A stretch of DNA of 64,000 nucleotides from Achatina immaculata (GCA_009760885.1 CM019696.1:42206221-42270220); one strand, 5' to 3'; positions 36,601 to 44,416 are shown, counted from the stretch's first letter. The notes: generated from the sequence alone by a model not told the origin. Numbers and translations: made by a program.

Positions 36601-39600
36601 TTAGAATAGTTCCATTTAATTTTATACTGCATGTTGGTGGATTCTGTTTCTTAGATATAACCATAGTCTCTGTCTTTTTGATGTTCAAAGTGAGGCTTTT
36701 CTGTTCACTTTCTTTGGCGACTTTATCCAAGAGATTTTGCAGGTCTTGTTGGTTCTCATCTATCAGTACTGGGTCGTCAACATGCCAAAGGTTGTTAATA
36801 TTGTATCCTCCTGCTTTTATACCTGGTTCTCCAATGATCATTCTTAGAATATTTTTGCTGTACAGAGAAAAAAGTTCTGGAGATAGTACACATCCCTTTC
36901 GCACTCCCTGTTTTATTGGTTGATATTTTCCAGTTTTATTTTCAGTTCAAATCGCTGCTTCCTACTGCCAGTATAGATGTTTTACAATCCTCAGGTCTTT
37001 GCCATCTATGCTTATGTCATCAAGAATTTTAATAATCTAATCATGTTTTAGCTTTTCGAATGCCTTGGTGTAATCAATGAAGCATAAGTAGAGATCTTTC
37101 TGTACTTCTAAAGCTCTTTCTGTTAGTGTTTGTAAAGCATAAATGGCATTGTGTGTTCCCTTTGCTTCAATAAATCCGAACTGTTCATCTGCTATTCCCA
37201 TTTTTATTTTTTTCCTTGTTCTTCTCATAAAAATTCTTAAAGTAGCTTTGTTATGTGACATGAGAGGCTGATAGTCCGGTGGTCATCACATTCCTTTGCA
37301 CCTGGTTTCTTTGGCAATGCTATAAACATGGATTTTTTAAACACTATAACATATATGTAACACTTTGCATATACAATTCTATATTTCAACTAGTGCATCT
37401 AACAATGTAATTTATGGGTTGACTAGATTATTACAGTACTGTATTCATACATTCATTTGTATGTCCTTTGTGGAACTTGGCCTCTTTAACAGTACTCATG
37501 TAGGCCTCTTGGTTGTGAGCAAGATGGCCTGCTGTTGATGCATCCATTTGCAGATCATCAACAATGTCTTGCAGCCATCTTCACCTTGATCTTCCTCTCT
37601 TTCTTTTTCACATTATGTACCCTTCCAAGACGGTTTTCTCTAGATTATCATGACGTTTAATGTGTCCAAAGTATTTAAGTTTTCTCTCTTTAATCCTCTT
37701 TACTAGCCAGCCTTCTTCAATATTAAGTTCTTGTAGTATGGATATATTTGTTCTTTTTTGTGTCCATGATATTTGAAGAACTCTTCTGTAGCATTTACAT
37801 TCAAAGGCATATATGTGTTTCTCAACTGTTTTGTTAAGTGTCCAGTTCTCACAATCATATGTTGCGATGGGAAAGATGCATACCCTTTAAAATCTTATTT
37901 TTGTAGTTCTGTCTGTTCCTTTCCACAGATTCTTTAGTTGTTTTACTTTCTGAAGAGTGATAGATGTCCTCCTTTTAATTTCCCTCATTGTATCTCCATT
38001 ATTAGTTAGCAGTGATCCAAGATCTTTATCTTCATGTCTGCTATTAATAACTCATGGTCTGTGTCACAATCAGCACCTGGTAAAGTTTTTGCTGATGTTA
38101 TACTTGATCTCCACCTTCTTTGCACTAAAATGTAATCTATTTGATTCTTGGTTTTACCATCAGGTGATGTCCATGTGTAAAGTCTTCTAGGATGTTGTTT
38201 AAAAAATGTGTTAGTGATCATTAGCTCATTTTCCATGCAAAAAGCCATTAGATTGTCACCTGCTTTATTTCTATGTTCTATGCTAAATTTCCCTACAACA
38301 TGTCTTTCATCTTCCAGTTTTTCCTAATTGATACATATATCAGCTGCTTTGTTTGTTTTGTCAGTTGTCATCAATTTAGTTTTCTCCGCATTAAGATAGA
38401 AGTTTTGCTCCTCACTGTTCTAACGGACTGATATAATTAGTTTTTCCGTTCCTTTTTGTGTTGTGCACAGTAATGCTTTGTCATCAGCATATCTAATCTC
38501 TGGTATTTCATAATCTCCAATTGTTATGGCATCGTAATATTCTTTGTCTACATCTTCTATAACATTCCTCATTATATTTTCAGTATACAAGTTAAATAAG
38601 TAAGGCGACAATATGCACCCCTGTCGGACCCCTTGTTTTATGTCAAACCAAGTTGTTGTTTCACCAGTTATTCTTACTGCTGCTTGTTGGTCTAGATACA
38701 GCAATGATGTTAACTGTATCAAATGTGGTGGAAATCCCATTTTTTTCCATTATTTCCTAACATTTCTGGTGTTGTACACAATCAAATACCTTTGAGTAGT
38801 CTATAAAGGTTAAATATAGATTCAGATTAAACTATCTACATTTCTCTATTATTAATCTTATAATGAATATATGATCTCCTGATCTTCTTCCTTGCCTGAA
38901 ACCAGTCTGGACTACTCTGACTTCTTCTATTTTCTTACGAAGTGTACCCATTATGAATTTTAACAGAATTTTACTGGCATGACTAATCAGGGCAACAGTT
39001 CTGTAGTTTGTGCATAATTTCAGGTTCCCCTTTTTTTGGCAGTGGTATGTATATAGTTCTTTTCCATTCTTTTGGCCAAATATCTGAATGCCATATCTTT
39101 TTACATAGTGCATGATAGATTGTTGCACATTCCTTTCCTCCTGCTTTAATAAGTTCAGCTGTTATCTCATCACATCCTGGTGATTTACCATTTTTCAGAT
39201 TCTTTATTGGCCATAAAACTTCTTCTATTGTCGGTTCAGGTTCTTTCTCCTCCAATAATAATTCACACTGTTGATTTCTGCTTTCACAGTCAGTTGTTTC
39301 ATACATTCCTCTGCAATATTCCTTCCATCTTTCTAGAATTTCCTCTGTCTCTGTCAAGGTATTCCCCATCTTGTCACAAATAACATTTAGCTTAGGTGTG
39401 ACATTTCTCATCAGTGTCTTCATTTCTTTAAACATTTCACTATCTCTTCCACACTTCTGATGTGCTTCTACTCTTTCACAACAATCTTGTATGTATTGTT
39501 TTTTGTCTTTTATTATTTTTCTTCATACCTCTTTTGTTAAAGATTTATATTCCTCTTTGTTGTAGTTTGTCACTTTCCATTGGGTCTTCATTCCTCCACG

Positions 39601-42600
39601 TTGTTTTATCAGTTCTAGTGTGCCTGTTGTAATCCATTCATTCTTTAGTGTTTTCTTTACTGGAACCATGTCTTTAGCTGTGTTGTTAAGATATCTTTGG
39701 CCTGTGTAGCCAATTCATCTGGTGTCATCTCCTCCTGTACAATCATCAGGATTTCAAAATGGTTCTTCACTTCTATACCATATTATTCTGGTATTTTTGT
39801 AAGATCAAAGCGGAGTGGTCTTGATCCTGCAACTGTCTTTTTTATCTTTATCTTCATGTCTGCTATTAATAACTCATGGTCTGTGTCACAATCAGCACCT
39901 GGTAAAGTTTTTGCTGATGTTAAACTTGATCTCCACCTTCTTTGCACTAAAATGTAATCTATTTGATTCTTGGTTTTCCCATCAGGTGATGTCCATGTGT
40001 AAAGTCTTCTAGGATGTTGTTTAAAAAGTGTATTAGTAATCATTAGCTCATTTTCCATGCAAAACGCCATTAGATTGTCACCTGCCTCATTTCTATGTCC
40101 TATGCTAAATTTCCCTACAACATGTTCTTCGTCTTCTGCTCTTTCTGTACCAATCTTTGCATTAAAATCCCCCATTATTAATACAATATCATTTTTCCGT
40201 ACCTGGTCTATCGTCGTTTGCAGTGTGTTATAAAAGTCTTGTACTTCCTCTTCTTCTGCTGCTGATGTAGGTGCATATATCTGTATGATTGTTACATTTC
40301 TAGGAGTGCCCTTAAGTCTGATTGTTAGGATTCTATCACTTCTGAGATCATCTGCCTATAGAATGGTGACCATAACCAACATTATCTGTCGGCTGCTCTC
40401 CCATTCCATCCACCACCTGCTCCCATGGCTTCACGTCACCTTGATCGGGGGGCTATACGGATACTCCACCTTGCCCAAGGGTGTCCCGTAGACTGACGGA
40501 GGTAAGAAGGTGTCCTACTCCTCCTTTGATAGGGGTTACCCCTACCCCGCTCAGTACTGTATACAATACTGTATACATAATAAAAAATAAATTATAATTA
40601 TACAATACTGTCTGCATAATATGATAATGCATTGTAATCATACAATACTTTATTCATTAGCTAATAAAATATGTAATATTTCGTAAGAAATTTCAACATA
40701 AAAATGACTCTTCAGCACTTAAAATATGTAGGGCAGGGTACACAATACCGCACTTAAAATATGCACAGTACATGATACTGCACTAAAAATATGCACGGTA
40801 CACAATACCGCACTTAAAATATGCAGGGTACACAATACCGCACTTAAAATATGCAGGGTACACAATACCGCACTTAAAATATGCAGGGTACACAATACCG
40901 CACTTAAAATATGCAGGGTACACAATACCGCACTTAAAATATGCAGGGTACACAATACCGCACTTAAAATATGCAGGGTACACAATACCGCACTTAAAAT
41001 GTGTAGGGTATACAATACCGCACTTAAAATATGCAGTGTACACAATACCGCACTCAAAATATGCAGTGTATACAATACCGCACTTAAAATATGCAGGGTA
41101 CACAATACCGCACTTAAAATATGCAGTGTATACAATACCGCACTTAAAATATGCAGTGTATACAGTGTAAAAAGACCAATCCTTAGCAAAACTGGAACAC
41201 TACTAACATCAAATAAAGACCAAAAGCAAAGATGGGCTGAACACTTCCAAGAAATACTCAATCGACCACACCCAAAAGAATTGTTAAACCTTGAAACTGA
41301 CTTACCAGTCCCACAACTAAATGTCAGCCTAGATGAAATTAAATTGCATGAAATTGAAACAGCAGTGAATTTAATGGCTAACAACAAAGCTGCAGGTGAA
41401 GATGAAATAACAGCCGAGATGCTAAAAGCTATCAATATTGACAACATGAGACAACTACAGAGAATGTTTAACAAGATTTGGAAAGAAGAAAAGGTCCCTT
41501 CTAATTGGAAGAAAGGAATCATTGTTAAAATACCAAAAAAGGGCAACCTTAATGACTGTAACAACTGGAGAGGAGTAACCTTAATATCAGTTGTGTCAAA
41601 AGTATTTTGCAAGGTCATTTTGAATAGACTCAAAGATATAGTGGATACTGCAATGAGAGAAGAACAAGCAGAATTTCGAAAAGGGAGAAGCTGTCTCAAC
41701 CATATCTTTACTCTCAGAATAATACTTGAAGAACATATTGAAAAGCAGAAACCATTAATACTGAACTTCATAGATTTTAAAAAGGCATTTGATAGCATAC
41801 ACAGAGATTCATTATGGAGAATTTTATGTCTATATGGAATACCATCTAAAACTGTCAACATCATTAAGGACTTATACAATGGATATGGTTGTGCAGTCAA
41901 GACAGAAGAAGGGATGAATGAATGGTTCTAGATTGAAACAGGCGTGAAACAAGGATGTATACTGTCTCCTTTACTTTTTGGGATTACAATAGACTTCATA
42001 ATGAAAAAATGCTGCACAGGTAACACAGGTATTGACTGGGCACATGGGACCCAACTAGAAGATCTTGATTTTGCTGATGACATAACTCTTATCAGTAATA
42101 ATGTGAATTCCATGCAAGAAAAAACAGATAGCCTGTCTTCACTGGCTAGCAAAATAGGACTTGAAATTAACAAGGACAAACAAAAATAATGAAAATTCCC
42201 ATCAATCAAAATGGAAAAATACACATAGAAGGGACAGATATTGAAGAAGTCAATCAATTTGCATACCTTGGCAGCTACATAGACCAGGATGGTGACACTA
42301 GAAAGGAAGTTAGGATCAGAATTGCAAATGCAGCATCAATCGTCAAGAATCTTGAGAACATATGGAATTCAAAAGTTATAAGCACAAAAACCAAGTTAAG
42401 ACTATTCAATTCAAATGTAATATCCACCCTCATTTATGCATGTGAAAGCTGGAAAACAACTAAAGAAATAGACAAGAAATTAGACTCTTTTGAAAACAAA
42501 TGCCTAAGGAAAATACTCGGCATCAAGTGGAATGAATTCAAGAACAATGCAGAGATAAGACAGATGACTGAACAACAACCAGTCTCACGGGTGATCAGGA

Positions 42601-43550
42601 AAAGAAGATGGACATATGTTGGTCACTTGATGAGAAGAAATGATCAGAGAATCCCAAAACAAGCTATCAAGTGGAACACAACAGGCCGAAGAAAAAGGGG
42701 CAGACCGCGTGAAACTCTGAAGAGGATATTATTAAGAGAGGCCAAGTTAACAGGCATAAAATCCTTTGATGAGGTTGAAAGACTCGCCGAAGACAGGAAA
42801 AATTGACGAACTACTTTACGAGCCCTATGTGACGTTTAACGGCACGGGAAAGATATAAGATATAAGATACAATACCGCACTTAAAATATGCAGTGTATAC
42901 AATACCGCACTTAAAATATGCAATGTACACAATACCGCACTTAAAATATGCAGTGTACACAATACCGCACTTAAAATATGCAGTGTACACAATACCGAAC
43001 TTAAAATATGCACGGTACATGAGATTGGGTGCTGCTGTCTACTAGTCAAAATATACACTCTTTTATTGTAAACGTTTTATTTGTAAGAGGGAAAACAGAA
43101 AAGTAAAGGCAGTTTGAGAATTACGCTCTAACCACAACAGACAGAAGCTGACGCAATACAATATGTTCGTTGTGGCTGGTGTGTAGTTCGAACACGCTCA
43201 AGACTGTTTGTTGACGTTAGTCCAGTTGATGGGAAAAATAACATTAAAATAACGATTGAAAGTACAATATTGTACATGGACGTTTATTATGGCTACCAAG
43301 ACATACATCTTATAGGTTATATATAGTTATGTACTGAAACATTATAGACTTGGCGGGAGAATCATTTTGTTTACATGAGACATGAGATACAAGTGTTCCC
43401 TGCCGAAAGCTGTCATGTCCGGTTACCTCCACTAAGGACCATTCTCCCATTGAGATTTTTGTACTCTCCTATAACATTATGGGGTATGGATGTATAATAC
43501 ACTATGGGATATGGACGTACATGGAGTTGTCTGTATTCATGTTATGTGAA

Positions 43551-43597
<47 letters not shown>

Positions 43598-44416
43598 GCT
43601 AGACAAGTGAAACTTGATGTCAAGCTATGAAATAATATTTACAAATAACAGTGATGACAGAAAAAGATGACCGAGAAAGGTCTGAAAGTTGATGAAATAA
43701 AGCTTGCTTCTTTACAGTTATCGTCTGCCACTTGCTGGTAGCAAGTTTTGTATCTGTTCAGGACCCATAAATCATCTTGCACATCACTGTAGGAAGCCCG
43801 AATGCCTGCAAGTGACAAAAAAAGAGTTTCTGTCCTGAATCACAGTCTAGAAAATACTAAACTTATATTCAAATAGTCTGAGGTGACATATGCATATAAA
43901 ATAAACGCTTGCGATAAAGATACATAATGTCATCGTCGGTCCGTCAACAAGCCTGTCTGTCTGTAATTACCTCCCGTGCGCTGTCCTGTAGGATTCAGGT
44001 TCATAATGTTTCCAAAACAACCTCTGTAGCCTGGTGAATCTGAACCTAGGGCTGGAAGAAACTTAATTTTTATCGTTATGTAACAGTATATATAACAGCA
44101 ATTGTTACATGTAGGTGTCGTTATGTAACAGTATATATATGACAGCAATTGTTACATATAGGTGTCTTTATGTAACAGTATATATATGACAGCAATTGTT
44201 ACATATAGGTGTCGTTATGTAACAGTATATGTATGACAGCAATTGTTACATGTAGGTGTCCTTATGTAACAGTATATATGAAGCAAGTCTTACATATAGG
44301 TGTCGTTATGTAACAGTATATATGAAGCAAGTGTTACATATGCGATGGTACATACTGTATGTTAGGTGTGTGAGACAGGTGTAGGTTGGGACAACCGCTC
44401 TCTGGCCAATAATCAT
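15513..44416 (-). CDS. Goose-type lysozyme-like gene, seven exons
   Basis: Joining exons 44416-44356, 44051-43971, 43805-43716, 31551-31442, 22674-22573, 20557-20512 and 15649-15513 gives one 627-nt frame (208 aa plus stop). Intron phases are 1,1,1,0,0,1 and every border is GT/AG. The product resembles g-type lysozyme (GH23, peptidoglycan muramidase): GCFGNIM and NRYKTCYQQVA near the N-terminus, ASLVAALASR at 81-90, GGAYGILQ at 107-114, AYNFGVKNVQTW at 168-179 and SNDVIARAQ near the C-terminus. The family's catalytic Glu (goose E73, in SRES) is Leu91, and the positions of D86 and D97 are Pro106 and His116. The substrate-binding Tyr-Asn pair is kept (169-170). No clear signal peptide is visible in the proposed exon 1. 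An undamaged frame with lost catalytic acids suggests a non-enzymatic paralogue; a young pseudogene is the alternative. Exons 2-7 are firm, exon 1 is less so. Confidence 0.85.
15925..16265. repeat. 13-bp variable tandem repeat
   Basis: Many short units of the type TATGTTAGTCTGT and TATGTTAGTATGT, with drift. Lies in intron 6. Confidence 0.85.
16268..16405 (+). mobile_element. Possible hAT-type terminal fragment
   Basis: CAGAGCTGGATTAAGCACG followed by AGGGCATC and GGGGGGCACC resembles the ends of some hAT transposons. No matching opposite terminus was found, so this is tentative. Confidence 0.25.
16425..17373 (+). mobile_element. Mariner-superfamily element (DD41D spacing) with intact inverted repeats and an internal deletion
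   Basis: Termini CAAGGTCCGGCATAAAGCAT (16425) and its reverse complement ending at 17373 form 30-bp inverted repeats differing at one base. They are flanked by TA at 16423-16424 and 17374-17375. The transposase is decayed: an N-terminal piece, then IQEVRNALLSSHRRSAV, then after a gap LIWFQQDRATAHTARQSMAM and WPARSPDLSAADFFLWG. Counting from QQD to the Asp of AADFF gives 41 intervening residues. The central part with the first Asp is missing, and a G-run near 17046 disrupts the motif end. Confidence 0.85.
17376..17689. other. Intronic sequence with nothing recognised
   Basis: Contains a short C-run (17450-17458). No coding, repeat or RNA signal that I can support. Confidence 0.5.
17690..18080 (+). 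mobile_element. RTE family B, 3' end fragment
   Basis: Encodes the B C-terminus: CKCYRRVLQISWTQKR with small differences, then ILQELNIEEGWLVKRIKERK, HIKRHDNLEKTVLEGY and KRKRGRPKRRWLQDIVDDLQ, ending in AAGHFAHNNEAYKSAVW and an ATGAATGAATAAATGA tail. It is 5' truncated, and reads better than the equivalent part of B2 or B3. It lies next to an RNase H-type LINE relic. Confidence 0.85.
18085..18905 (-). pseudogene. RNase H-type non-LTR retrotransposon relic (RT thumb)
   Basis: The minus strand reads RMDNQPTYLGVALDSKLT (18730-18672). After a short gap come TTWGASERILKNVYQQSVLP, LEYGSTSWCTASNTTLHSLD, VQNQSLRVITSATRSTPV and a tail reaching the start of an expected RNase H domain. This is the post-catalytic RT region of I/Jockey-like LINEs, distinct from the RTE families here. 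Truncated by or next to the B fragment. Confidence 0.7.
18955..19078. repeat. 27-bp AT-rich tandem repeat
   Basis: About four copies containing TTAAATTAAAAGTATTTTAG. Confidence 0.85.
19150..19630. repeat. Diverged tandem repeat of about 24 bp
   Basis: Units around GTGTGGATGTCAGTCTATTT run through the segment. The two plus frames open here are by-products of the repeat. Confidence 0.75.
19785..20455. repeat. Two diverged direct copies of a repeat of about 280 bp
   Basis: GCCGAAATATTGGATGTTGT with downstream ATTTATACATTCTCATCTTA (20065-20110) recurs as CTGAAATTTTGGATTATTGT with TTTATACGTGTTCATCTTAT (20340-20390). Flanking blocks also correspond. The family is unknown; the layout resembles retroelement terminal repeats. 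Confidence 0.5.
20512..20557 (-). CDS. Lysozyme-like exon 6 (46 nt)
   Basis: This small exon encodes VQTRHPYWSKAQTLQ plus the first base of Gly164. It lies between acceptor AAATTCCAG and donor CAAG|GTAATT. It matches the HP-[ST]-W...LQGG segment of g-type lysozymes, and the phase fits exon 7 exactly. Its 5' border lies only about 40 bp from the decayed mariner at 20600. Confidence 0.87.
20600..21780 (-). mobile_element. Decayed mariner transposon
   Basis: On the minus strand: an N-terminal block (about 21640-21500, MKISFDSTSRIIH and IFARCTKTAHPRPE), a middle block (21454-21242, MAFHDISSLETSAWHITSSQ with FFLAETNHTSLLFWDYKSPV) and a C-terminal block (about 21150-21050, QHPSYSFDLA, stop, CDCHVFGPLKEALGEKKFSK). 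This is the mariner transposase order with many stops. Ends were not resolved, and exon 6 lies just beyond. Confidence 0.7.
21787..22104. other. Unrecognised open region, both strands
   Basis: Both strands carry open frames of 80-105 codons. On the minus strand a pyrimidine-rich acceptor (CCGTCCTTTTCTAG) and an AAG|GTATTC donor frame a possible exon, but its product has no family likeness and does not fit lysozyme exon phase or content. No function assigned. Confidence 0.3.
22300..22590. repeat. 24-bp minisatellite derived from the exon 5 donor site
   Basis: Units such as GACTGAATGAATGGTGAACT plus CATC on the plus strand are copies of the last bases of exon 5 and its splice donor (minus: ATTCATTCAATCG|GTGAGTTC). 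The exon-adjacent copy alone has GGTGAG; the others read GATGAG, AAAGAG or GAGGAG. A 72-bp higher-order pattern is visible. Confidence 0.9.
22573..22674 (-). CDS. Lysozyme-like exon 5
   Basis: Acceptor TTGTCTTACAG and donor TCG|GTGAGT bound 102 nt in phase 0 on both sides. The product starts CHKSSGLPCTSCPWNSCCHV and continues SMMVSRLLVPFIQS, aligning with the W-[DN]-S..H[IV] to LLV-x-[FY]-I stretch of the family. His116 stands where the third acidic residue is expected. The donor-side end of this exon is the founder copy of a 24-bp minisatellite that fills the start of intron 5. Confidence 0.86.
22745..22885. repeat. Degenerate repeat, left part
   Basis: Units of about 35 bp around TATAATGTTACTACAGATAA. 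Related units recur at 25640-25805, on the other side of the C element. Confidence 0.6.
23012..23455 (+). other. Unidentified insertion inside element C
   Basis: About 440 bp with an 81-codon plus frame (23120-23365) that I cannot assign. C sequence stops and resumes on either side at GGCATA. Contains a TTC microsatellite at its left end (about 23005-23020). Confidence 0.4.
23855..24245 (+). repeat. 400-bp element of unknown family, plus copy
   Basis: Contains AGATAGGGGTTGATAGGGG, GAATGTATCCCAAGTAGATC and GACCTAGCCGATGGTAAG. A second copy lies in inverse orientation at 26190-26585. It sits in the 665-bp insertion that splits element C. Confidence 0.75.
25450..25605 (+). mobile_element. tRNA-derived SINE
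   Basis: The head has an A-box-like TAGCAAAGTTGATTAATG and a B box GTGGTTCAAGCCCCAGG. The body (TAATTATCTTGTCATTTTAC and so on) aligns with the SINE copies at 35727-36107. It looks like an exon because the segment is open and flanked by AG and GTAATT, but the match to the SINE explains it better. Confidence 0.7.
25640..25805. repeat. Degenerate repeat, right part
   Basis: ATGTTACTACAGATAAAATAT-like units matching those at 22745-22885. 25806-26185 has open frames on both strands with nothing recognisable. Confidence 0.55.
26190..26585 (-). repeat. 400-bp element of unknown family, inverted copy
   Basis: The reverse complement matches 23855-24245 block by block (GTGTAACATTTAGATTGTA, GAATGTATCCCAAGTAGATC, CTAGACCTAGCCGATGGTGA). 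The arms are diverged, so the duplication is old. Confidence 0.75.
26671..27065. repeat. Five 75-90 bp repeats with long G runs
   Basis: Units share TTCAATATACTATAACCAAG and TTTTACTATGAACAA and then T-runs and G-runs of up to about 17 G. Copy length varies mainly in the homopolymers. Confidence 0.9.
27125..28255. repeat. 29-bp satellite, about 39 copies
   Basis: The unit is GTCTAGGCCTAGTTGTTGAG plus CTGATGTAA. TAGGCCTA is palindromic. There is a gradient from CTAGACCTAG (left) to CTAGGCCTAG (right). Confidence 0.97.
28256..28811. other. Intronic sequence, no gene recognised
   Basis: Open frames of about 80 codons occur on both strands around 28320-28670. CAGGGTGATCATGAAGTCTG at about 28531 resembles a mariner terminus, but no partner was found. 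Confidence 0.35.
28812..28930. repeat. 32-bp tandem repeat, about four copies
   Basis: Units CTTGATCACATCAGATTTTT plus TACTCTGTTTAA, followed by a C run at 28927-28937. Confidence 0.9.
29512..30290. repeat. 34-bp minisatellite, about 23 copies, from the transposase catalytic motif
   Basis: The unit CAGGATGGTGCCACACCATA plus TTACCACACCCCAG repeats the QQDGATPYYH coding sequence (second catalytic Asp) of the surrounding transposase. With a 34-bp period every frame stays open; the long frames (up to 266 codons) are by-products. Confidence 0.93.
30446..31000. repeat. 17-bp minisatellite, about 32 copies, from transposase coding sequence
   Basis: Unit CACTTCAGGACATGGAA (with GGG/GAA alternation, so 34-bp pairs). 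It begins at the transposase segment that normally reads like RTLQDMR, right after CARKSQ. Confidence 0.92.
31062..31258. repeat. 38-bp minisatellite, five copies, from the transposase C-terminus
   Basis: The unit TTTATCAACAATGCATTGAT plus GTGGTTCGTAGTTATTTC encodes LYQQCIDVVRSYF-like sequence, the end of the transposase. The last copy runs on into YFEYL and a stop. Confidence 0.9.
31442..31551 (-). CDS. Lysozyme-like exon 4 (active-site exon)
   Basis: Acceptor GCTGTCAAG and donor CTGCAG|GTAAAT bound 110 nt. The exon encodes ASLVAALASRLSRGGKLL, a Thr/Gly-rich turn and GGAYGILQ. In active family members the SR-S motif holds Glu (SRES); here the codon is CTA (Leu91). The next loop carries GPGG where an Asp normally sits. 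The frame and both splice sites are intact. Confidence 0.92.
31590..32112. repeat. 35-bp minisatellite, about 15 copies
   Basis: Unit ATGTTAAACTATGTTAACCT plus GATCACAAGTATCTA, just upstream of exon 4 in intron 3. Confidence 0.95.
32112..32228. repeat. 41-bp repeat, three copies
   Basis: CTCTAAACATGAGAAATCTC plus TTATAGATACTGACTCACTGA. Confidence 0.9.
32415..33390. repeat. 38-bp minisatellite, about 25 copies
   Basis: Unit AGCTTATCACTTCCTCAAGT plus TTAGTGTGCAGACAAAGA; the outer copies are diverged. 33391-33970 holds no feature I can support. Confidence 0.95.
33972..34156 (+). mobile_element. Internal fragment of RTE family A (linker only)
   Basis: GACGACATCTTAGGACTGAT through ATGCACATGAACTC matches A1 positions of about 226-405. 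Neither the 5' nor the 3' end of A is included, so it is not an ordinary 5'-truncated insertion. Confidence 0.85.
34372..34505 (-). mobile_element. RTE family C, 3' end insertion with target-site duplication
   Basis: 134 bp of the C 3' end (AGGCATAAAATCCTTTGATG through ACGGCACGGGAAGGATATAA and a TAAGATAAGA tail on the minus strand), flanked by TAGAAGTAGT at 34362-34371 and 34506-34515. Confidence 0.9.
34520..34740 (-). mobile_element. Possible second SINE family
   Basis: On the minus strand ATTCGAATCCGGCTGG (B-box-like) leads a 200-bp body that ends in a poly(A) run (T-side at 34522-34532). No A box is seen, so this may be a truncated copy or a different repeat. Confidence 0.35.
34745..35420. 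repeat. Diverged 19-21 bp tandem repeat
   Basis: Units such as GGTGTGTGGTAATGATATA, with an inverted stretch near 35115-35190 (ATATCATTGCCACACACC). Confidence 0.85.
35611..37337 (-). mobile_element. RTE family A, copy A4, 5' truncated, interrupted by SINEs
   Basis: The 3' end has the TGATGATGG-type tail (plus strand CCATCATCAGG at 35610). The coding relic covers the late RT (36904-36317) and earlier RT to about 37337, matching A1 from about position 760 on. The catalytic YADD is changed to HVDD (NLWHVDDPVLIDE). Stops and frameshifts break the frame. SINEs are inserted at 35727-36104. Confidence 0.88.
35727..36107. mobile_element. Head-to-head tRNA-derived SINE pair forming a perfect palindrome
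   Basis: Arms 35761-35919 and 35949-36107 are exact reverse complements over 159 bp, with a 29-bp spacer. The minus copy is a full SINE: head with TTGGCTAAGTCGATAGTACG (A box) and GTTCGAATCCCAGC (B box), body, and an AAAAAA tail at 35727. The plus copy lacks the first bases and the tail. ACCATCTTATCAGACT (16 bp) occurs at 35711-35726 and 36105-36120, as a target-site duplication of A4 sequence. Confidence 0.88.
37445..40551 (-). mobile_element. RTE family B, copy B2, with target-site duplication
   Basis: Flanked by CAGTACTGTAT at 37434-37444 and 40552-40562. On the minus strand: 5' leader, a deletion of about 540 bp removing the endonuclease N-terminus (junction near 40337), endonuclease end (40175-39783, LIMGDFNAKIGTE side), linker (39435-38983), RT (38740-38420, GVRQGCILSP and EIRYADDKALL), a 290-bp foreign block (38024-38312), and the C-terminal part to 37445. 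Frameshifts throughout. Confidence 0.9.
38024..38312 (-). repeat. Endonuclease segment duplicated inside the B2 RT region
   Basis: This block equals the B endonuclease region (compare 39852-40135, encoding FCMENELMITNT and DYILVQRRWRSS) but sits between CAGTGATCCAAGAT and CAGTTTTTCCTAATTG, replacing about 30 bp of late B sequence. Confidence 0.85.
40725..41165. repeat. 30-bp minisatellite, left part
   Basis: About 15 copies of CACAATACCGCACTTAAAAT plus ATGCAGGGTA. The period is exactly 30 bp, so the minus strand stays open; not a gene. Resumes at 42868. Confidence 0.95.
41166..42806 (+). pseudogene. Reverse transcriptase of element C
   Basis: RT with AAGEDEITAEMLKAI, IPKKGNLNDCNNWRGVTL, LNFIDFKKAFDSIH, GVKQGCILSP and DFADDITLI, then the C-terminal YLGSYIDQDG, LIYACESWKTTKEID, WTYVGHLMRRND and GRRKRGRPRE. 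Breaks: TAG at 41929-41931, a frameshift near 42185, and TGA at 42804 (TGG in the other C copy). Otherwise well conserved, so fairly recent. Confidence 0.88.
41166..42867 (+). mobile_element. RTE family C copy inserted in the 30-bp minisatellite
   Basis: 5' truncated (no endonuclease). It starts within the linker (NKDQKQRWAEHFQEIL) and ends with GACGTTTAACGGCACGGG and a (ATAAG)n-type tail. The 30-bp array continues in phase on both sides. ATACA flanks the element, but the repeated target makes the duplication length uncertain. Confidence 0.9.
42868..43025. repeat. 30-bp minisatellite, right part
   Basis: Five copies continuing the array broken by element C. 43030-43550 shows no feature I can support. 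Confidence 0.93.
43552..43594. repeat. (TA)n microsatellite
   Basis: About 21 TA dinucleotides, in intron 3 close to exon 3. Confidence 0.97.
43716..43805 (-). CDS. Lysozyme-like exon 3
   Basis: Acceptor CACTTGCAG and donor ACT|GTAAAG bound 90 nt encoding IRASYSDVQDDLWVLNRYK and then TCYQQVADDN. This is the helical region of g-type lysozymes before the catalytic exon. The terminal T joins GC of exon 4 to make Cys78. Intron 2 is only 165 bp; intron 3 is about 12.2 kb. Confidence 0.9.
43971..44051 (-). CDS. Lysozyme-like exon 2
   Basis: Acceptor TTCTTCCAG and donor GAG|GTAATT bound 81 nt encoding LGSDSPGYRGCFGNIMNLNP and then TGQRTG. The GCFGNIM segment matches the CYGNIM-type start of mature g-type lysozymes. 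The exon ends with one base (G) that joins GC of exon 3 to give Gly. Intron 1 (44052-44355) is almost entirely a 47-bp minisatellite. Confidence 0.83.
44068..44348. repeat. 47-bp minisatellite in intron 1
   Basis: About six copies of GTTATGTAACAGTATATATA plus TGACAGCAATTGTTACATAT and AGGTGTC. It fills intron 1 of the lysozyme-like gene. Confidence 0.92.
44356..44416 (-). CDS. Lysozyme-like exon 1 (proposed)
   Basis: The ATG at 44416-44414 opens 20 codons plus one base (MIIGQRAVVPTYTCLTHLTY), followed by a GTATGT donor. The leftover A joins CC of exon 2 to make Thr, so the phase fits. The ATG sits about 50 bp downstream of a TATA box. The peptide is not a classical signal sequence, so a different first exon further upstream is possible. 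Confidence 0.42.

Noticed and set aside
40719..41900. 393-codon minus frame
   Set aside because: Antisense of element C joined to the 30-bp array; no independent support.
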